Below, piece by piece: positions 45,673-54,941 of a DNA stretch of 64,000 bases. The stretch is from Gammaproteobacteria bacterium (GTDB taxonomy: Bacteria > Pseudomonadota > Gammaproteobacteria > Coxiellales > Coxiellaceae). The notes under the pieces were generated by a model. The model was given only the letters and a program-made list of their open reading frames with translations, did not search any database and was not told the origin of the DNA. Where the stretch lies: contig JAUIAD010000001.1 of NCBI GenBank assembly GCA_030425685.1, positions 1-64,000 on the forward strand, written 5' to 3'. Position 1 is the stretch's first letter; the number at the start of each line of letters is the position of its first letter. A program made the position numbers and the translations under genes.

Positions 45673-47925
45673 GTGGAAAAAGAACTGAATAATTACCCTA
45701 GCTTCTCAATCGTAATAAACACTCTTAATCGTGCATCTTATCTGAGGGAAACGCTCAATAGTTTTCGCTGGTTAAAATACCCTGGTGAATTTGAAGTTGT
45801 TGTTGTAAATGGCCCTTCGTCTGATAATACGAGTGAAGTATTAGCTTCATATGCTTCATCAATAAGGGCTGGCTCATGTGAGTTAGCTAATCTCTCAGTT
45901 TCAAGAAACATCGGGATTTGCATGGCTAGAGGCGATATCGTAGCGTTTATTGATGATGATGCTGTGCCAGAGCCTGAATGGTTATTGCAACTTGTCGAGC
46001 CGTATCGCGACCCAATGGTGGGAGCTGTTGGGGGGCTAGTATATAATCATACAGGTTATGATTTTCAATATAAGTATTGTATTGTTGATCGACTTGGAAA
46101 TGAAGATTTAGCGATGCCAGGGCCGACACCACATTTATCCTTTCCAAAAAGCGATAAAATTCCTCATCTACTTGGATGTAATTCATCGTTTAGGCGATCT
46201 GTTTTACTTGAGGTGGGAGGTTTTGATGAGGAGTATGAGTATTACTTAGATGAGACAGATGTATGTCTGAGAGTTGTAGATGCTGGGTATATAATCGCGC
46301 AGTTAGATTGTGCTTATGTTCATCATAAGTATGCACCGAGCAATATAAGAACTTCACGTAAAGTGCTTGCAGATCGATTCTCGGTAGTAAAGAATAAACT
46401 TTATTTTATGCTGAAAAATGCTTGTGAGTTTTATTCAATGAGAAATATATTGAAGCAGTATGAGGGTTTTGTAGAAAATCAAAGAAATGAAATACGAGAG
46501 TTAATTTCTGAAAACCTACTTCCAGATAGCGCAGAAGATAATTTTGAAAATGATTTGGAAAGAGCCATGCAAGTAGCATTTAAACGTGGTTTTAAGGCGC
46601 CTGCGCGAGATGCTCTTATAACACTGGAGAAAGTTAAAAAATACCATGGTGAGTTCCATAAGTTTGACAACCTGTTTTCTAAAGAAGGCAAGGTGATTGT
46701 TCTCATCTCTAAAGACTTTTCGCCAAGCCATGGGGGAGGTGTTGCCGCGTTTAGCAAAGGGCTAGCTGAGGCACTAGCTGGCCAAGGTCATATTGTGCAT
46801 GTTGTTTCCCAAAGTTCTGATATTAGTCGTGTTGACTTTGAAGCAGGTGTATGGGTGCATCGAATGTGCTTGCAGAATATAGCGCTTTGTTATGAGGCAG
46901 AACAAATGGGGGTCCCAAAAAACATTTGGAAATGGTCCGCTACTGCGCTAAAAGAAGTTAAACGAATAGCAGCCCATAGATCAATTGATGTAGTAGAGGC
47001 GCCGATATGGGACTGTGAAGGAATTGCTTTTTTGCTCGATGGTCAATGGCCTTTAATTACAAGTTTGCATACCACTTTATATTTTTGGCTGGAATCCCAC
47101 CAACAAATAGCCAATGATAAGGCTTGGATGAGGACTTTTGGTAGGCCTATGCTCGAGGTTGAAAAATATTTAATGCGTCATTCTCATGCTGTCCGCGCTA
47201 ATAGTTGTGCGATATATAGAGCTATTGAGCACGCTTATGGGTTTATGTTTAGCAGTGATGCTTTAAGAGTTGTGCATCATGGTGTGCCAAAATTAATTGA
47301 TAAAAATGCCAATGCTAGTAAAGAAGCGGGTGATGTACTTACAGTGCTTTTTGTGGGGCGCTTAGAATATAGGAAAGGAATTGATGTTTTACTACAAGCA
47401 ATTCCTAAAGTTTTAGATAAATGCTCAGGGGTAGAATTCCGTATTATTGGCGATGACAGTTTGCCTGTCTTTGAAGACGGCTTGACCTACAAAGATAATT
47501 TTTTAAAGTCAGGAGTAGGCCCTAAATATAAAGATCGTGTTAAATTTGAAGGCAAGGTAGAGCAAGAGACTTTGTCCGAGGCATATGAAAATTGTGATAT
47601 CTTTGTTGCGCCAAGTCGATTCGAGTCATTTGGTTTAGTCTTTCTTGAGGCAATGCGGGAAGGCAAGCCTGTGATTGGTACTTTTGAAGGAGGAATGCCG
47701 GAGATTATAGTCAATGAGCACACAGGTATTCTTGTTGATTCTGGAGATATTGATGCATTGGCTGACGCAATATTATCATTAGTCAATTCCCAAGAGCTAC
47801 GCAAGAAAATGGGCTGTGCAGGAAAAGCAAGGTTTTTAGAAAAGTTTACTTCGCAGCATATGGCGAATAATAGCAGCTCTCTTTATAATATTGCTACAAG
47901 GAATTTTGAAGTATGTCACGTTTAA
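45673..47925 (+). CDS. Bifunctional GT2-GT4 glycosyltransferase
   Basis: 750 residues. GT2 domain at about 1-270 (FSIVINTLNRASYL, GPSSDN, FIDDDAVPEPEWL, GGFDEEYEYYLDETD). A charged helical linker follows, then a GT4 domain from ~340 (SPSHGGGVAAFSKGLAEAL, FVGRLEYRKGIDVL, SRFESFGLVFLEAMREGKP). Two transferase active sites in one chain could add two successive sugars. GTG start at 45673, with no strong ribosome-binding site. Overlaps the next gene by 13 bases. Confidence 0.88.
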   Translation: MEKELNNYPSFSIVINTLNRASYLRETLNSFRWLKYPGEFEVVVVNGPSSDNTSEVLASYASSIRAGSCELANLSVSRNIGICMARGDIVAFIDDDAVPEPEWLLQLVEPYRDPMVGAVGGLVYNHTGYDFQYKYCIVDRLGNEDLAMPGPTPHLSFPKSDKIPHLLGCNSSFRRSVLLEVGGFDEEYEYYLDETDVCLRVVDAGYIIAQLDCAYVHHKYAPSNIRTSRKVLADRFSVVKNKLYFMLKNACEFYSMRNILKQYEGFVENQRNEIRELISENLLPDSAEDNFENDLERAMQVAFKRGFKAPARDALITLEKVKKYHGEFHKFDNLFSKEGKVIVLISKDFSPSHGGGVAAFSKGLAEALAGQGHIVHVVSQSSDISRVDFEAGVWVHRMCLQNIALCYEAEQMGVPKNIWKWSATALKEVKRIAAHRSIDVVEAPIWDCEGIAFLLDGQWPLITSLHTTLYFWLESHQQIANDKAWMRTFGRPMLEVEKYLMRHSHAVRANSCAIYRAIEHAYGFMFSSDALRVVHHGVPKLIDKNANASKEAGDVLTVLFVGRLEYRKGIDVLLQAIPKVLDKCSGVEFRIIGDDSLPVFEDGLTYKDNFLKSGVGPKYKDRVKFEGKVEQETLSEAYENCDIFVAPSRFESFGLVFLEAMREGKPVIGTFEGGMPEIIVNEHTGILVDSGDIDALADAILSLVNSQELRKKMGCAGKARFLEKFTSQHMANNSSSLYNIATRNFEVCHV

Positions 47926-49046
47926 AAATTTCATACATTAATGGCGTTTGTAAAAAGAATGATGCAATATCAAACTCTATTTACAATGAGATTAACTGGT
48001 TAAAAGAGTGGCCGGCAATAGATGTAAAATTATTTAGTTATGAATGTGATTTTAATGATATTCCTTTTGTTAGTGTTACTGAACCTAAGGATGTAGTTTT
48101 TGACTCTTTTTTTCAAGAAAGCGGTATTATCATTTTTCATTTTGGAATATATTGCCCGCTATTTGATTTGATTGCTGCTGTGCCACAAAGAGCCAAAACA
48201 ATGGTAGTGTTTCACAATATAACGCCAAAAAAATACGCAGCTGAAAAAGACCACCTTGTAATAGATAAGTCGTTTAAGCAAATTAGCAACATAGCGCATG
48301 CCGATTATGTTGTTTGTGATAGCAAAGAAAATTTAGAAGTCTTGCAGAAGGCAGCAATAACAAAACCTATGACGGTGTTGCCCTTATCTGCACCTAGATT
48401 GCCAAGCTCGCTTAGAAAAAATAATAGTCACAATGACGATCTTGTGAGAATAGCTTTTATTGGCAGATTGGTTAAATCAAAAGGCCCAGAAGATTTGCTA
48501 AAGTCTATCATCTATCTTGCAGAGCAGGATTCATTACTAAAATTGCGGGTTGAAATAATTTATAATGAAGGTTTTTCTAATGAAGATGTTATAAAAGCTG
48601 TTTTTTCACTTTCAGATCATATTCATAAGGTTTTCAATGATAGGGTTGGGGTTTTATTTTACAAGAATGCCTGTGAAATGACAAAATTTCGTGTCCTTTG
48701 TGATGCGGATTTATTTGTTTTGCCTTCTTATCATGAGGGGTTTTGTGTGCCTATTTTGGAGGCTATGGCGTGTGGCTGTAAAATCGTATCCTATAGCAAT
48801 TCAAATATTCCAGCAATATGTGGTGGTTTTGCCAAACTTGTTCCAACTGGAAATATGGATTTGCTTAGCAAGGCATTACACGATGAAATAAACAAAATAA
48901 ACGCAAGTGGATGGAAGAAAGGTAATAAAGAGCACTACACTAAATATATGAAAGAAATTAATGCCTACCTTGATGATTACAGCTATGAAAATTGTAAGCA
49001 GCGATTTCTGCATTATATAAAGTCAAAAGTACGTACTTTAGTTTAA
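47913..49046 (+). CDS. Family 4 glycosyltransferase
   Basis: 377 residues with a GT-B layout: an N-terminal domain (IIFHFGIYCPL, VVFHNITP) and a C-terminal GT4 domain (IAFIGRLVKSKGPEDLL, then LPSYHEGFCVPILEAMACG with the EX7E-type acidic pair). Starts inside the end of the GT2-GT4 gene, suggesting coupled translation. Donor and acceptor unknown. Confidence 0.88.
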   Translation: MSRLKISYINGVCKKNDAISNSIYNEINWLKEWPAIDVKLFSYECDFNDIPFVSVTEPKDVVFDSFFQESGIIIFHFGIYCPLFDLIAAVPQRAKTMVVFHNITPKKYAAEKDHLVIDKSFKQISNIAHADYVVCDSKENLEVLQKAAITKPMTVLPLSAPRLPSSLRKNNSHNDDLVRIAFIGRLVKSKGPEDLLKSIIYLAEQDSLLKLRVEIIYNEGFSNEDVIKAVFSLSDHIHKVFNDRVGVLFYKNACEMTKFRVLCDADLFVLPSYHEGFCVPILEAMACGCKIVSYSNSNIPAICGGFAKLVPTGNMDLLSKALHDEINKINASGWKKGNKEHYTKYMKEINAYLDDYSYENCKQRFLHYIKSKVRTLV

Positions 49047-49150
49047 CTTTGTTTTATAACACAATAGGGCTAGTTAACATTCTGGCCTGCTATTTTTCAC
49101 CTAGCAGGAATAAAAATTATTACTTTTAACGCACTCTAAAAGGATTGAAG

Positions 49151-51232
49151 ATGACATATGTTTCATACACACCAGATTATGAAGATATGATTCTAAGGCG
49201 AGCATTAAAGGGTGTTCTTTTTGGTTTTTACTTTGATTTGAGCGCCTCTAGCCCAGGCGAGGGTTCAGTTACGCAAGCTTTTTATGACATCGGGTGGAGA
49301 GGCATAAACATAACCTCAATCGCTGAAGATTTTGATAAGCTCAACAGCGGAAGAAGCCGCGATATTAATTTGTTGGCACTTTCAAGGGCTCAAGCTGGTG
49401 TATCAGCAAGGCATGAAGTGCCTGAAATTAAATTAATCTCGATGGATCAGGCTACTGCTTTAGAACGCTCATCTAATGAATGCCGTGCAATTAAAAAGGA
49501 AATACCTGTTCAAGCATTAAAAGATATTTGTAACTTTTATCAGGTATCGCAAATTCACTTTTTGCGAATAGGGTCTGAGCAAGCGAAGAAAAAAATCCTT
49601 TCAGAGGTCGATTTTATTAATGCCAGGCCATGGATAATTCTAATAGAGACAAATCCACTAAATGCTAAGGTGGATAACTATGACGAATGGGAAACATTAT
49701 TGCTGCCTAACAATTATGAGCGTGTTTATTTTAATAAATTCAGTCGCTTTTATCTTGCGAGAGAACACGCTCAGCTAAAGAAGAACTTTAATGCATCTCC
49801 TGATATTTATGACAGGATTATCCCATCAAACGAAATAATAAGCTATGAACAAAATCAAAAATTCAAAATACAATATCGAAAAATTAAAAAAAGCATTTCG
49901 TGGCGTATTACCTATCCAATGCGAGAAGCTAATAATATTCTCCGTTTTGGCATGTGTGTGTTACGCAAGATAAAAAAGGTGGTAAAGGGAGGCAAAAAGA
50001 ATATTAGCTGGCTTCCCTCTCTAATGAACAACATAAAAAACAATGGCCAACAGCGTCAATTATTGATTGATGTCTCGTACCTTATAGCCCACGATGAGAA
50101 AACAGGTATGCAACGGGTTGCGCGTAGTATTTTGCGAGAGCTAGTTGCCAAGCCTCCCCAAGGATATGGGGTAAGGTTAGTTCGTATGACAGCTACTAGC
50201 AACGGATATTTTTATGTGGGTGATAAGAGTGAAAAACTTATAAAAACATCTCCCCACGATATTCTTTTAGGCTTGGATCTATCATCAGAACAGCTCGTTG
50301 CACATAAATCTTACTTGCAGTCTTTGCATAAAAGTGGCGTGCTAGTTTATTTTGTTTTACATGACTTAATACCCATTAAACACCCCGAGTTTTTCTCAGC
50401 TTCTCTGGTCAAAAGTTTCAAAACATGGTTGGAGGCAATACTTCAGTTTGATGGGGTGATTTGTGTTTCTGAACAAGTCGCTGGAGAGATTCGGGCATAC
50501 ACAGAGCTTCATGGCATAGGTCGTGCAGCGCCTTTTGGGATTGCTAGTTTCCATCATGGAGCTGATATTCAAAATTCTATGCCATCAAAAGGTATGCCCA
50601 GTGATGCAAATGAATTGCTTGCACAAATAAGAAAAAAACCGACTTTTCTTGTAGTTGGCACATTAGAGCCACGAAAAGCACATTGCCAAACCTTACAAGC
50701 CTTTGAGCAACTATGGTCGCAGGACATAGATGTTAACTTGTTGTTTGTTGGCAAGGTAGGATGGAGAGGTACAGGCATGGGGCTCTATCTTGATACCCCA
50801 GAAGTGGCTAAGAAAATTCGCAATCATAAAGAATTTGGCAGACGTTTGTTGTGGCCAAGCAAGGTAAGTGATGAATACTTGGAAAAGATCTATACAGCAA
50901 GCAGCTGTTTATTATATCCTAGCTACGCTGAAGGCTTCGGCTTGCCTTTAATAGAAGCAGCAAAGCACCAATTACCCATCATTGCGCGCAATATTCCTGT
51001 TTTTAGAGAAGTTGCTGGAGACTGTGCCTTTTACTTTGATGATAGCCAAAGACCCTATGTCATTGCAGCTGCAGTTCTGGATTGGCTGGACTTATACAAA
51101 AAGGGAGAGCACCCTAAGTCTGAAAACATGCGATGGTTAACTTGGGCGCAAAGTGCAGCGATGTTAAAAAAATCCCTACTACAACTCATTGAAAAAAATG
51201 AAAAAGCTGTTAAGGCGTGTGAGTTAGTGTAG
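49151..51232 (+). CDS. FkbM-like methyltransferase fused to GT4 glycosyltransferase
   Basis: About 693 residues from ATG 49151 (AAGGA 8 bases upstream; the TTG at 49145 is less likely). The N-terminal ~210 residues follow the FkbM pattern (YVSYTPDYEDMILRRALKG, FYDIGWRGINIT, IHFLRIGSE), but the SAM-binding loop reads DLSASSPGEG instead of the usual DVGA type. The GT4 part begins near 295 (LLIDVSYLIAHDEKTGMQR) and ends with VGTLEPRKAH and YPSYAEGFGLPLIEA. It is the intact paralogue of the truncated gene at 43210. Confidence 0.82.
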   Translation: MTYVSYTPDYEDMILRRALKGVLFGFYFDLSASSPGEGSVTQAFYDIGWRGINITSIAEDFDKLNSGRSRDINLLALSRAQAGVSARHEVPEIKLISMDQATALERSSNECRAIKKEIPVQALKDICNFYQVSQIHFLRIGSEQAKKKILSEVDFINARPWIILIETNPLNAKVDNYDEWETLLLPNNYERVYFNKFSRFYLAREHAQLKKNFNASPDIYDRIIPSNEIISYEQNQKFKIQYRKIKKSISWRITYPMREANNILRFGMCVLRKIKKVVKGGKKNISWLPSLMNNIKNNGQQRQLLIDVSYLIAHDEKTGMQRVARSILRELVAKPPQGYGVRLVRMTATSNGYFYVGDKSEKLIKTSPHDILLGLDLSSEQLVAHKSYLQSLHKSGVLVYFVLHDLIPIKHPEFFSASLVKSFKTWLEAILQFDGVICVSEQVAGEIRAYTELHGIGRAAPFGIASFHHGADIQNSMPSKGMPSDANELLAQIRKKPTFLVVGTLEPRKAHCQTLQAFEQLWSQDIDVNLLFVGKVGWRGTGMGLYLDTPEVAKKIRNHKEFGRRLLWPSKVSDEYLEKIYTASSCLLYPSYAEGFGLPLIEAAKHQLPIIARNIPVFREVAGDCAFYFDDSQRPYVIAAAVLDWLDLYKKGEHPKSENMRWLTWAQSAAMLKKSLLQLIEKNEKAVKACELV

Positions 51233-51357
51233 GATATTGCAGCTTTAAAGAGAATGTCAAAACTGAGAATGATGTCATCAAACAAATTATTGCTGTAATC
51301 ATAAGTTGTTTATAGATACCATATGCTCGATAGATTACTCAACAAAAGGGTTCGACA

Positions 51358-51564
51358 ATGATTAAGTTTTGCCGGAGGGTGGTGCTTTCTATACGGCATG
51401 GGTGCCCGCGCTGTAAAAAAATTAGCAAGCAACTTTGGGTTGTTTGTGTACCTTCTCGCATTCAAAATATTATCTTTTTACGTAAGTTGGCCAAAGAGTC
51501 TCATCGCTCGCAAAGCATTTATAAACAGCTAAAAGCATCGGTGCTATCTAAGGGAGATAAGTAG
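51358..51564 (+). CDS. Small basic protein of unknown function
   Basis: 68 residues, rich in Arg/Lys, with a CPRC pair (residues ~16-19). ATG 51358 has AAGGG nearby upstream, and its TAG overlaps the GTG of the following GT4 gene by one base (TAGTG). This tight coupling is the main reason to accept it. No domain recognised; the single CxxC could hint at metal binding. Confidence 0.5.
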   Translation: MIKFCRRVVLSIRHGCPRCKKISKQLWVVCVPSRIQNIIFLRKLAKESHRSQSIYKQLKASVLSKGDK

Positions 51565-52952
51565 TGCGTATTGTTATCGACCTTCAAGCGGGACAGGGTG
51601 CCAGTAGTAGAAGAGGTATTGGCCGTTATGCCATGACGCTAGCCAAGGCATTAGCTAAGTATCAGGGCAAGCATGAAGTTATTATTTTGCTATCAAGTTT
51701 ACTAGCTAAATCAGTTCGCCAATCCTTTGATGGCTTGTTACCGGAAAAAAACATTTTCTTTTGGGAAGCCCCTACACAGACAAATAGTAATAAGCCTGAA
51801 AACGAACAGCGAAATAAGGTTGCTGAGCTCTTACGAGAAGACTTTATCGCATGCTTGCGACCAGATATCGTATTAATCATGAGCTTATTTGATGGTTATT
51901 ACGATAATGCTGTTGTTTCCATTAGCAATAATAATCGAAGCTATAAGGTTGCTGTTATTCAATATGATTTGATACCGTTGCTTAATAAAAAATCTCTAAT
52001 GTGTAGTAACTTTAAGAAGTTTTATATGCAGCAAATTTCACGCTTAAAAAATGCCGATATGCTGTTAAGCATATCTGATAGTTCAGCAAGAGAATGCATT
52101 GAGGAACTGAATATATCAAGCGATAAAATTACAACTATCATGGCCGGTGCAGAAAAAAGTTTTAAGCAGCTTCGTATGAAGCCCAAGCAAGAAGAACACT
52201 TTAGAAAGTGCTTAAAAGAACGCTACAAAATACACAAGAAGATATTGTTAAATGTGCCTGGTGGATTTGATGATCGTAAAAATTTCACACTATTGATAGA
52301 CGCTTTTGCCAAATTACCTGCGCATATTAGAGATCAATATCAATTAGTTATAGCAAGTGCGTATGGGCATGAAAATAAAAGGCATATAAAAAGCCTAGCC
52401 AAAAGTGCCAAGCTTAAGAAAGATGAAGTGATTTTAACGAATTACCTAAAAGATGAAGACCTAATCAAATTATATAACCTAGCAGAGTTATTTATATTCC
52501 CCTCTCTTCATGAAGGTTTTGGTTTTCCAGTATTAGAGGCAATGTCTTGTGGCACAGCCACCATTGCGGCAGATAGAACCAGTTTACCAGAGGTGGTAGG
52601 TAATAAAGATGCGCTATTTGACCCTGAGTCTGTAGAGCCACTTGTCAATAAAATGGTACAGGTACTGAGCGATAGTGAATTTAAACAACAGCTTATTGAC
52701 AAAGGTCTCAAGCAGGCGAAGCAGTTTACTTGGGATAGATGCGCTCAAAAAGTTATTAATGCTTTTAAAAAAATGCATCAGCAGGGTAATTCAACTATGC
52801 CAACTGATAAATCTAACGAGCCCTCATCACAATTATTACAAGATATCGCTGCACTAAGCGCGATTAAACCATTCAGTGATCTAGAATTGCTAAATATTGC
52901 AAAGTCCATCGATGCAAACTATGATGCTGCTTACCCTTTTAGGAAAAAGTGA
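51564..52952 (+). CDS. Family 4 glycosyltransferase
   Basis: 462 residues. GTG start followed by MRIVIDLQAGQGASSRRGIG, a common N-terminus of LPS-locus GT4 enzymes. Then LNVPGGFDDRKNFTLLIDAF, FPSLHEGFGFPVLEAMSCG (catalytic acidic pattern) and a ~70-residue C-terminal extension after the transferase domain. Probably a mannosyl- or rhamnosyltransferase given the Gmd/Rmd genes that follow; this is inferred. Confidence 0.88.
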   Translation: MRIVIDLQAGQGASSRRGIGRYAMTLAKALAKYQGKHEVIILLSSLLAKSVRQSFDGLLPEKNIFFWEAPTQTNSNKPENEQRNKVAELLREDFIACLRPDIVLIMSLFDGYYDNAVVSISNNNRSYKVAVIQYDLIPLLNKKSLMCSNFKKFYMQQISRLKNADMLLSISDSSARECIEELNISSDKITTIMAGAEKSFKQLRMKPKQEEHFRKCLKERYKIHKKILLNVPGGFDDRKNFTLLIDAFAKLPAHIRDQYQLVIASAYGHENKRHIKSLAKSAKLKKDEVILTNYLKDEDLIKLYNLAELFIFPSLHEGFGFPVLEAMSCGTATIAADRTSLPEVVGNKDALFDPESVEPLVNKMVQVLSDSEFKQQLIDKGLKQAKQFTWDRCAQKVINAFKKMHQQGNSTMPTDKSNEPSSQLLQDIAALSAIKPFSDLELLNIAKSIDANYDAAYPFRKK

Positions 52953-53056
52953 TCTGCCGAGTAACTATTTAGCCTTTGTCGCTATCTAAAAGGTGATGCT
53001 TAATAGTTGCTCTGTGAAATACAACATTTCAAGCTCAATAAAGGAATGCTACAAAC

Positions 53057-54091
53057 ATGAAATCAGCAATCATTACAGGAATTACCGGTCAAGATGGCGC
53101 ATATTTAGCACAATTATTGCTTGAGAAAAATTATCAGGTATTTGGTGCCTACCGTCGCACGGCTTCCACTAACTTTTGGCGATTAGACGAGTTGGGGATA
53201 GCTAATCATCCTAACCTCCAGTTGGTTGAGCATGATTTAACTGACTTGGGATCAAGCATTAATTTATTAGAAAAAGCACAAGCAGACGAAGTGTATAATT
53301 TAGCCGCGCAGAGTTTTGTTGGCGTTTCCTTTGACCAACCTTACACAACGGCCAAGATTACGGGGTTGGGCCCATTAAACCTATTGGAAGCCATTCGCAT
53401 TGTTAACCACAAGATCCGCTTTTATCAAGCATCAAGCTCTGAAATGTTTGGTGAGGTGCGAGCCATTCCGCAAAAGGAAGATACGCCTTTTTATCCACGC
53501 AGCCCTTATGCAGCGGCAAAAGTGTATGCGCATTGGATGACAATCAATTATCGTGAATCCTATGGTATTTTTGGCGTCAGTGGCATTTTGTTTAATCATG
53601 AATCGCCATTGCGAGGACGTGAGTTTGTTACTCGAAAAATTACTGACGGTATTGCAAAAATTAAACTAGGAAAATTAAATCATTTAGAATTAGGCAATCT
53701 AGAAGCCAAACGCGACTGGGGATATGCCAAGGATTATGTTGAAGGTATGTACTTAATGTTGCAACAAGACAAGCCCGATACGTATGTCCTAGCAACCAAT
53801 CGCACGCAGACAGTGCGAGAATTTATTGAAAATACCTGTAAAGCGGCTGAGATTACGTTGGCCTGGCAGGGTAATGGCCAAGAAGAAGTGGGGATTGATA
53901 CGGCAAGCAATCAACCCATCATAAAAATAAATCCAAAATTTTATCGTCCAGCAGAGGTTGATTTGCTCATTGGCGATGCTAGTAAAGCCAAAAATAACTT
54001 TGGTTGGGAAGCTAAAACAACATCAGAAGAGCTCTGTGAAATGATGTTAGCGGCAGATCTACGTCGTAATGAACAAGGGATCTCTTTTTAA
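53057..54091 (+). CDS. gmd: GDP-mannose 4,6-dehydratase
   Basis: 344 residues. [19 protein letters not shown] at residues 8-26, YRRTAS, catalytic YAAAK preceded by YPRSP, and [20 protein letters not shown], all characteristic of Gmd. Converts GDP-mannose (from ManC) to GDP-4-keto-6-deoxy-mannose. Rmd begins two bases after its stop. Confidence 0.93.
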   Translation: MKSAIITGITGQDGAYLAQLLLEKNYQVFGAYRRTASTNFWRLDELGIANHPNLQLVEHDLTDLGSSINLLEKAQADEVYNLAAQSFVGVSFDQPYTTAKITGLGPLNLLEAIRIVNHKIRFYQASSSEMFGEVRAIPQKEDTPFYPRSPYAAAKVYAHWMTINYRESYGIFGVSGILFNHESPLRGREFVTRKITDGIAKIKLGKLNHLELGNLEAKRDWGYAKDYVEGMYLMLQQDKPDTYVLATNRTQTVREFIENTCKAAEITLAWQGNGQEEVGIDTASNQPIIKINPKFYRPAEVDLLIGDASKAKNNFGWEAKTTSEELCEMMLAADLRRNEQGISF

Positions 54092-54092
54092 C

Positions 54093-54941
54093 ATGCGAAT
54101 TTTGGTAACAGGGTTAACAGGATTTACCGGGCAACATATAAAAGATCAGCTAGAGTCCGATGGTCATGATGTTATTGGCTTGGTTAGTGATATCACAGAC
54201 AGAGAAGCTGTTTTTGCTGAGGTCAAAAAAGTTAACCCTGAAGCTGTTATGCATTTAGCAGGACTGGCTTTTGTTGGACATGGTGGCATCAACGATTTCT
54301 ATCAGGTCAATTTATTGGGAACAAGCAATTTGCTGGAAGCTCTTCACCAGGGCGCTCCCAATATCAAAAGTGTTTTATTAGCTAGTAGTGCTAATGTTTA
54401 TGGCAATCAAGAGAATAATCAGCTAGACGAGACCTCTAATCTTAACCCAGTTAACCACTATGCAGTCAGCAAATATTCCATGGAAAAAATGGCGTCTTTA
54501 TGGTTTGATCAATTGCCCATTGTTATTGTTAGGCCGTTTAATTATACCGGCGTAAGACAAAATAAATTGTTCTTAATTCCTAAAATTGTTTCGCATTTTC
54601 ACGAGCGTGCTGATGTGATTGAGCTGGGAAATTTGGAAGTTTATAGAGAATTTAACGATGTAAGAATGGTCGCTGAAATTTATAAAAAACTTATTTACGC
54701 AGCGCCAACAGCAACAACCGTCAATGTATGCACTGGAAAAGTGTATGCGCTTAAAGATATCATCAAAACATGCGAAGATATTACAGGTCACTCACTGAAA
54801 GTAAAAGTCAATCCACAGTTTGTTCGTAAAAACGAAGTAAAATCTTTAGCCGGCTGTAATAAGAAATTAAAAGAACTTGTTAGCGACTGGCATACGCCAA
54901 GTATTGAAGATACTTTGCAGTGGATGTTATCAGCATCATGA
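54093..54941 (+). CDS. rmd: GDP-6-deoxy-D-mannose reductase (Rmd-like)
   Basis: About 282 residues from ATG 54093, which directly follows the gmd stop; the frame opens at 54069 inside gmd, but MRILVTGLTGFTG is the natural start. SDR-type motifs TGLTGFTG, SSANVYG and YAVSK are present. With Gmd it would produce GDP-D-rhamnose. Fucose synthase and other GDP-4-keto sugar reductases are alternatives; length and motifs favour Rmd. Confidence 0.82.
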   Translation: MRILVTGLTGFTGQHIKDQLESDGHDVIGLVSDITDREAVFAEVKKVNPEAVMHLAGLAFVGHGGINDFYQVNLLGTSNLLEALHQGAPNIKSVLLASSANVYGNQENNQLDETSNLNPVNHYAVSKYSMEKMASLWFDQLPIVIVRPFNYTGVRQNKLFLIPKIVSHFHERADVIELGNLEVYREFNDVRMVAEIYKKLIYAAPTATTVNVCTGKVYALKDIIKTCEDITGHSLKVKVNPQFVRKNEVKSLAGCNKKLKELVSDWHTPSIEDTLQWMLSAS

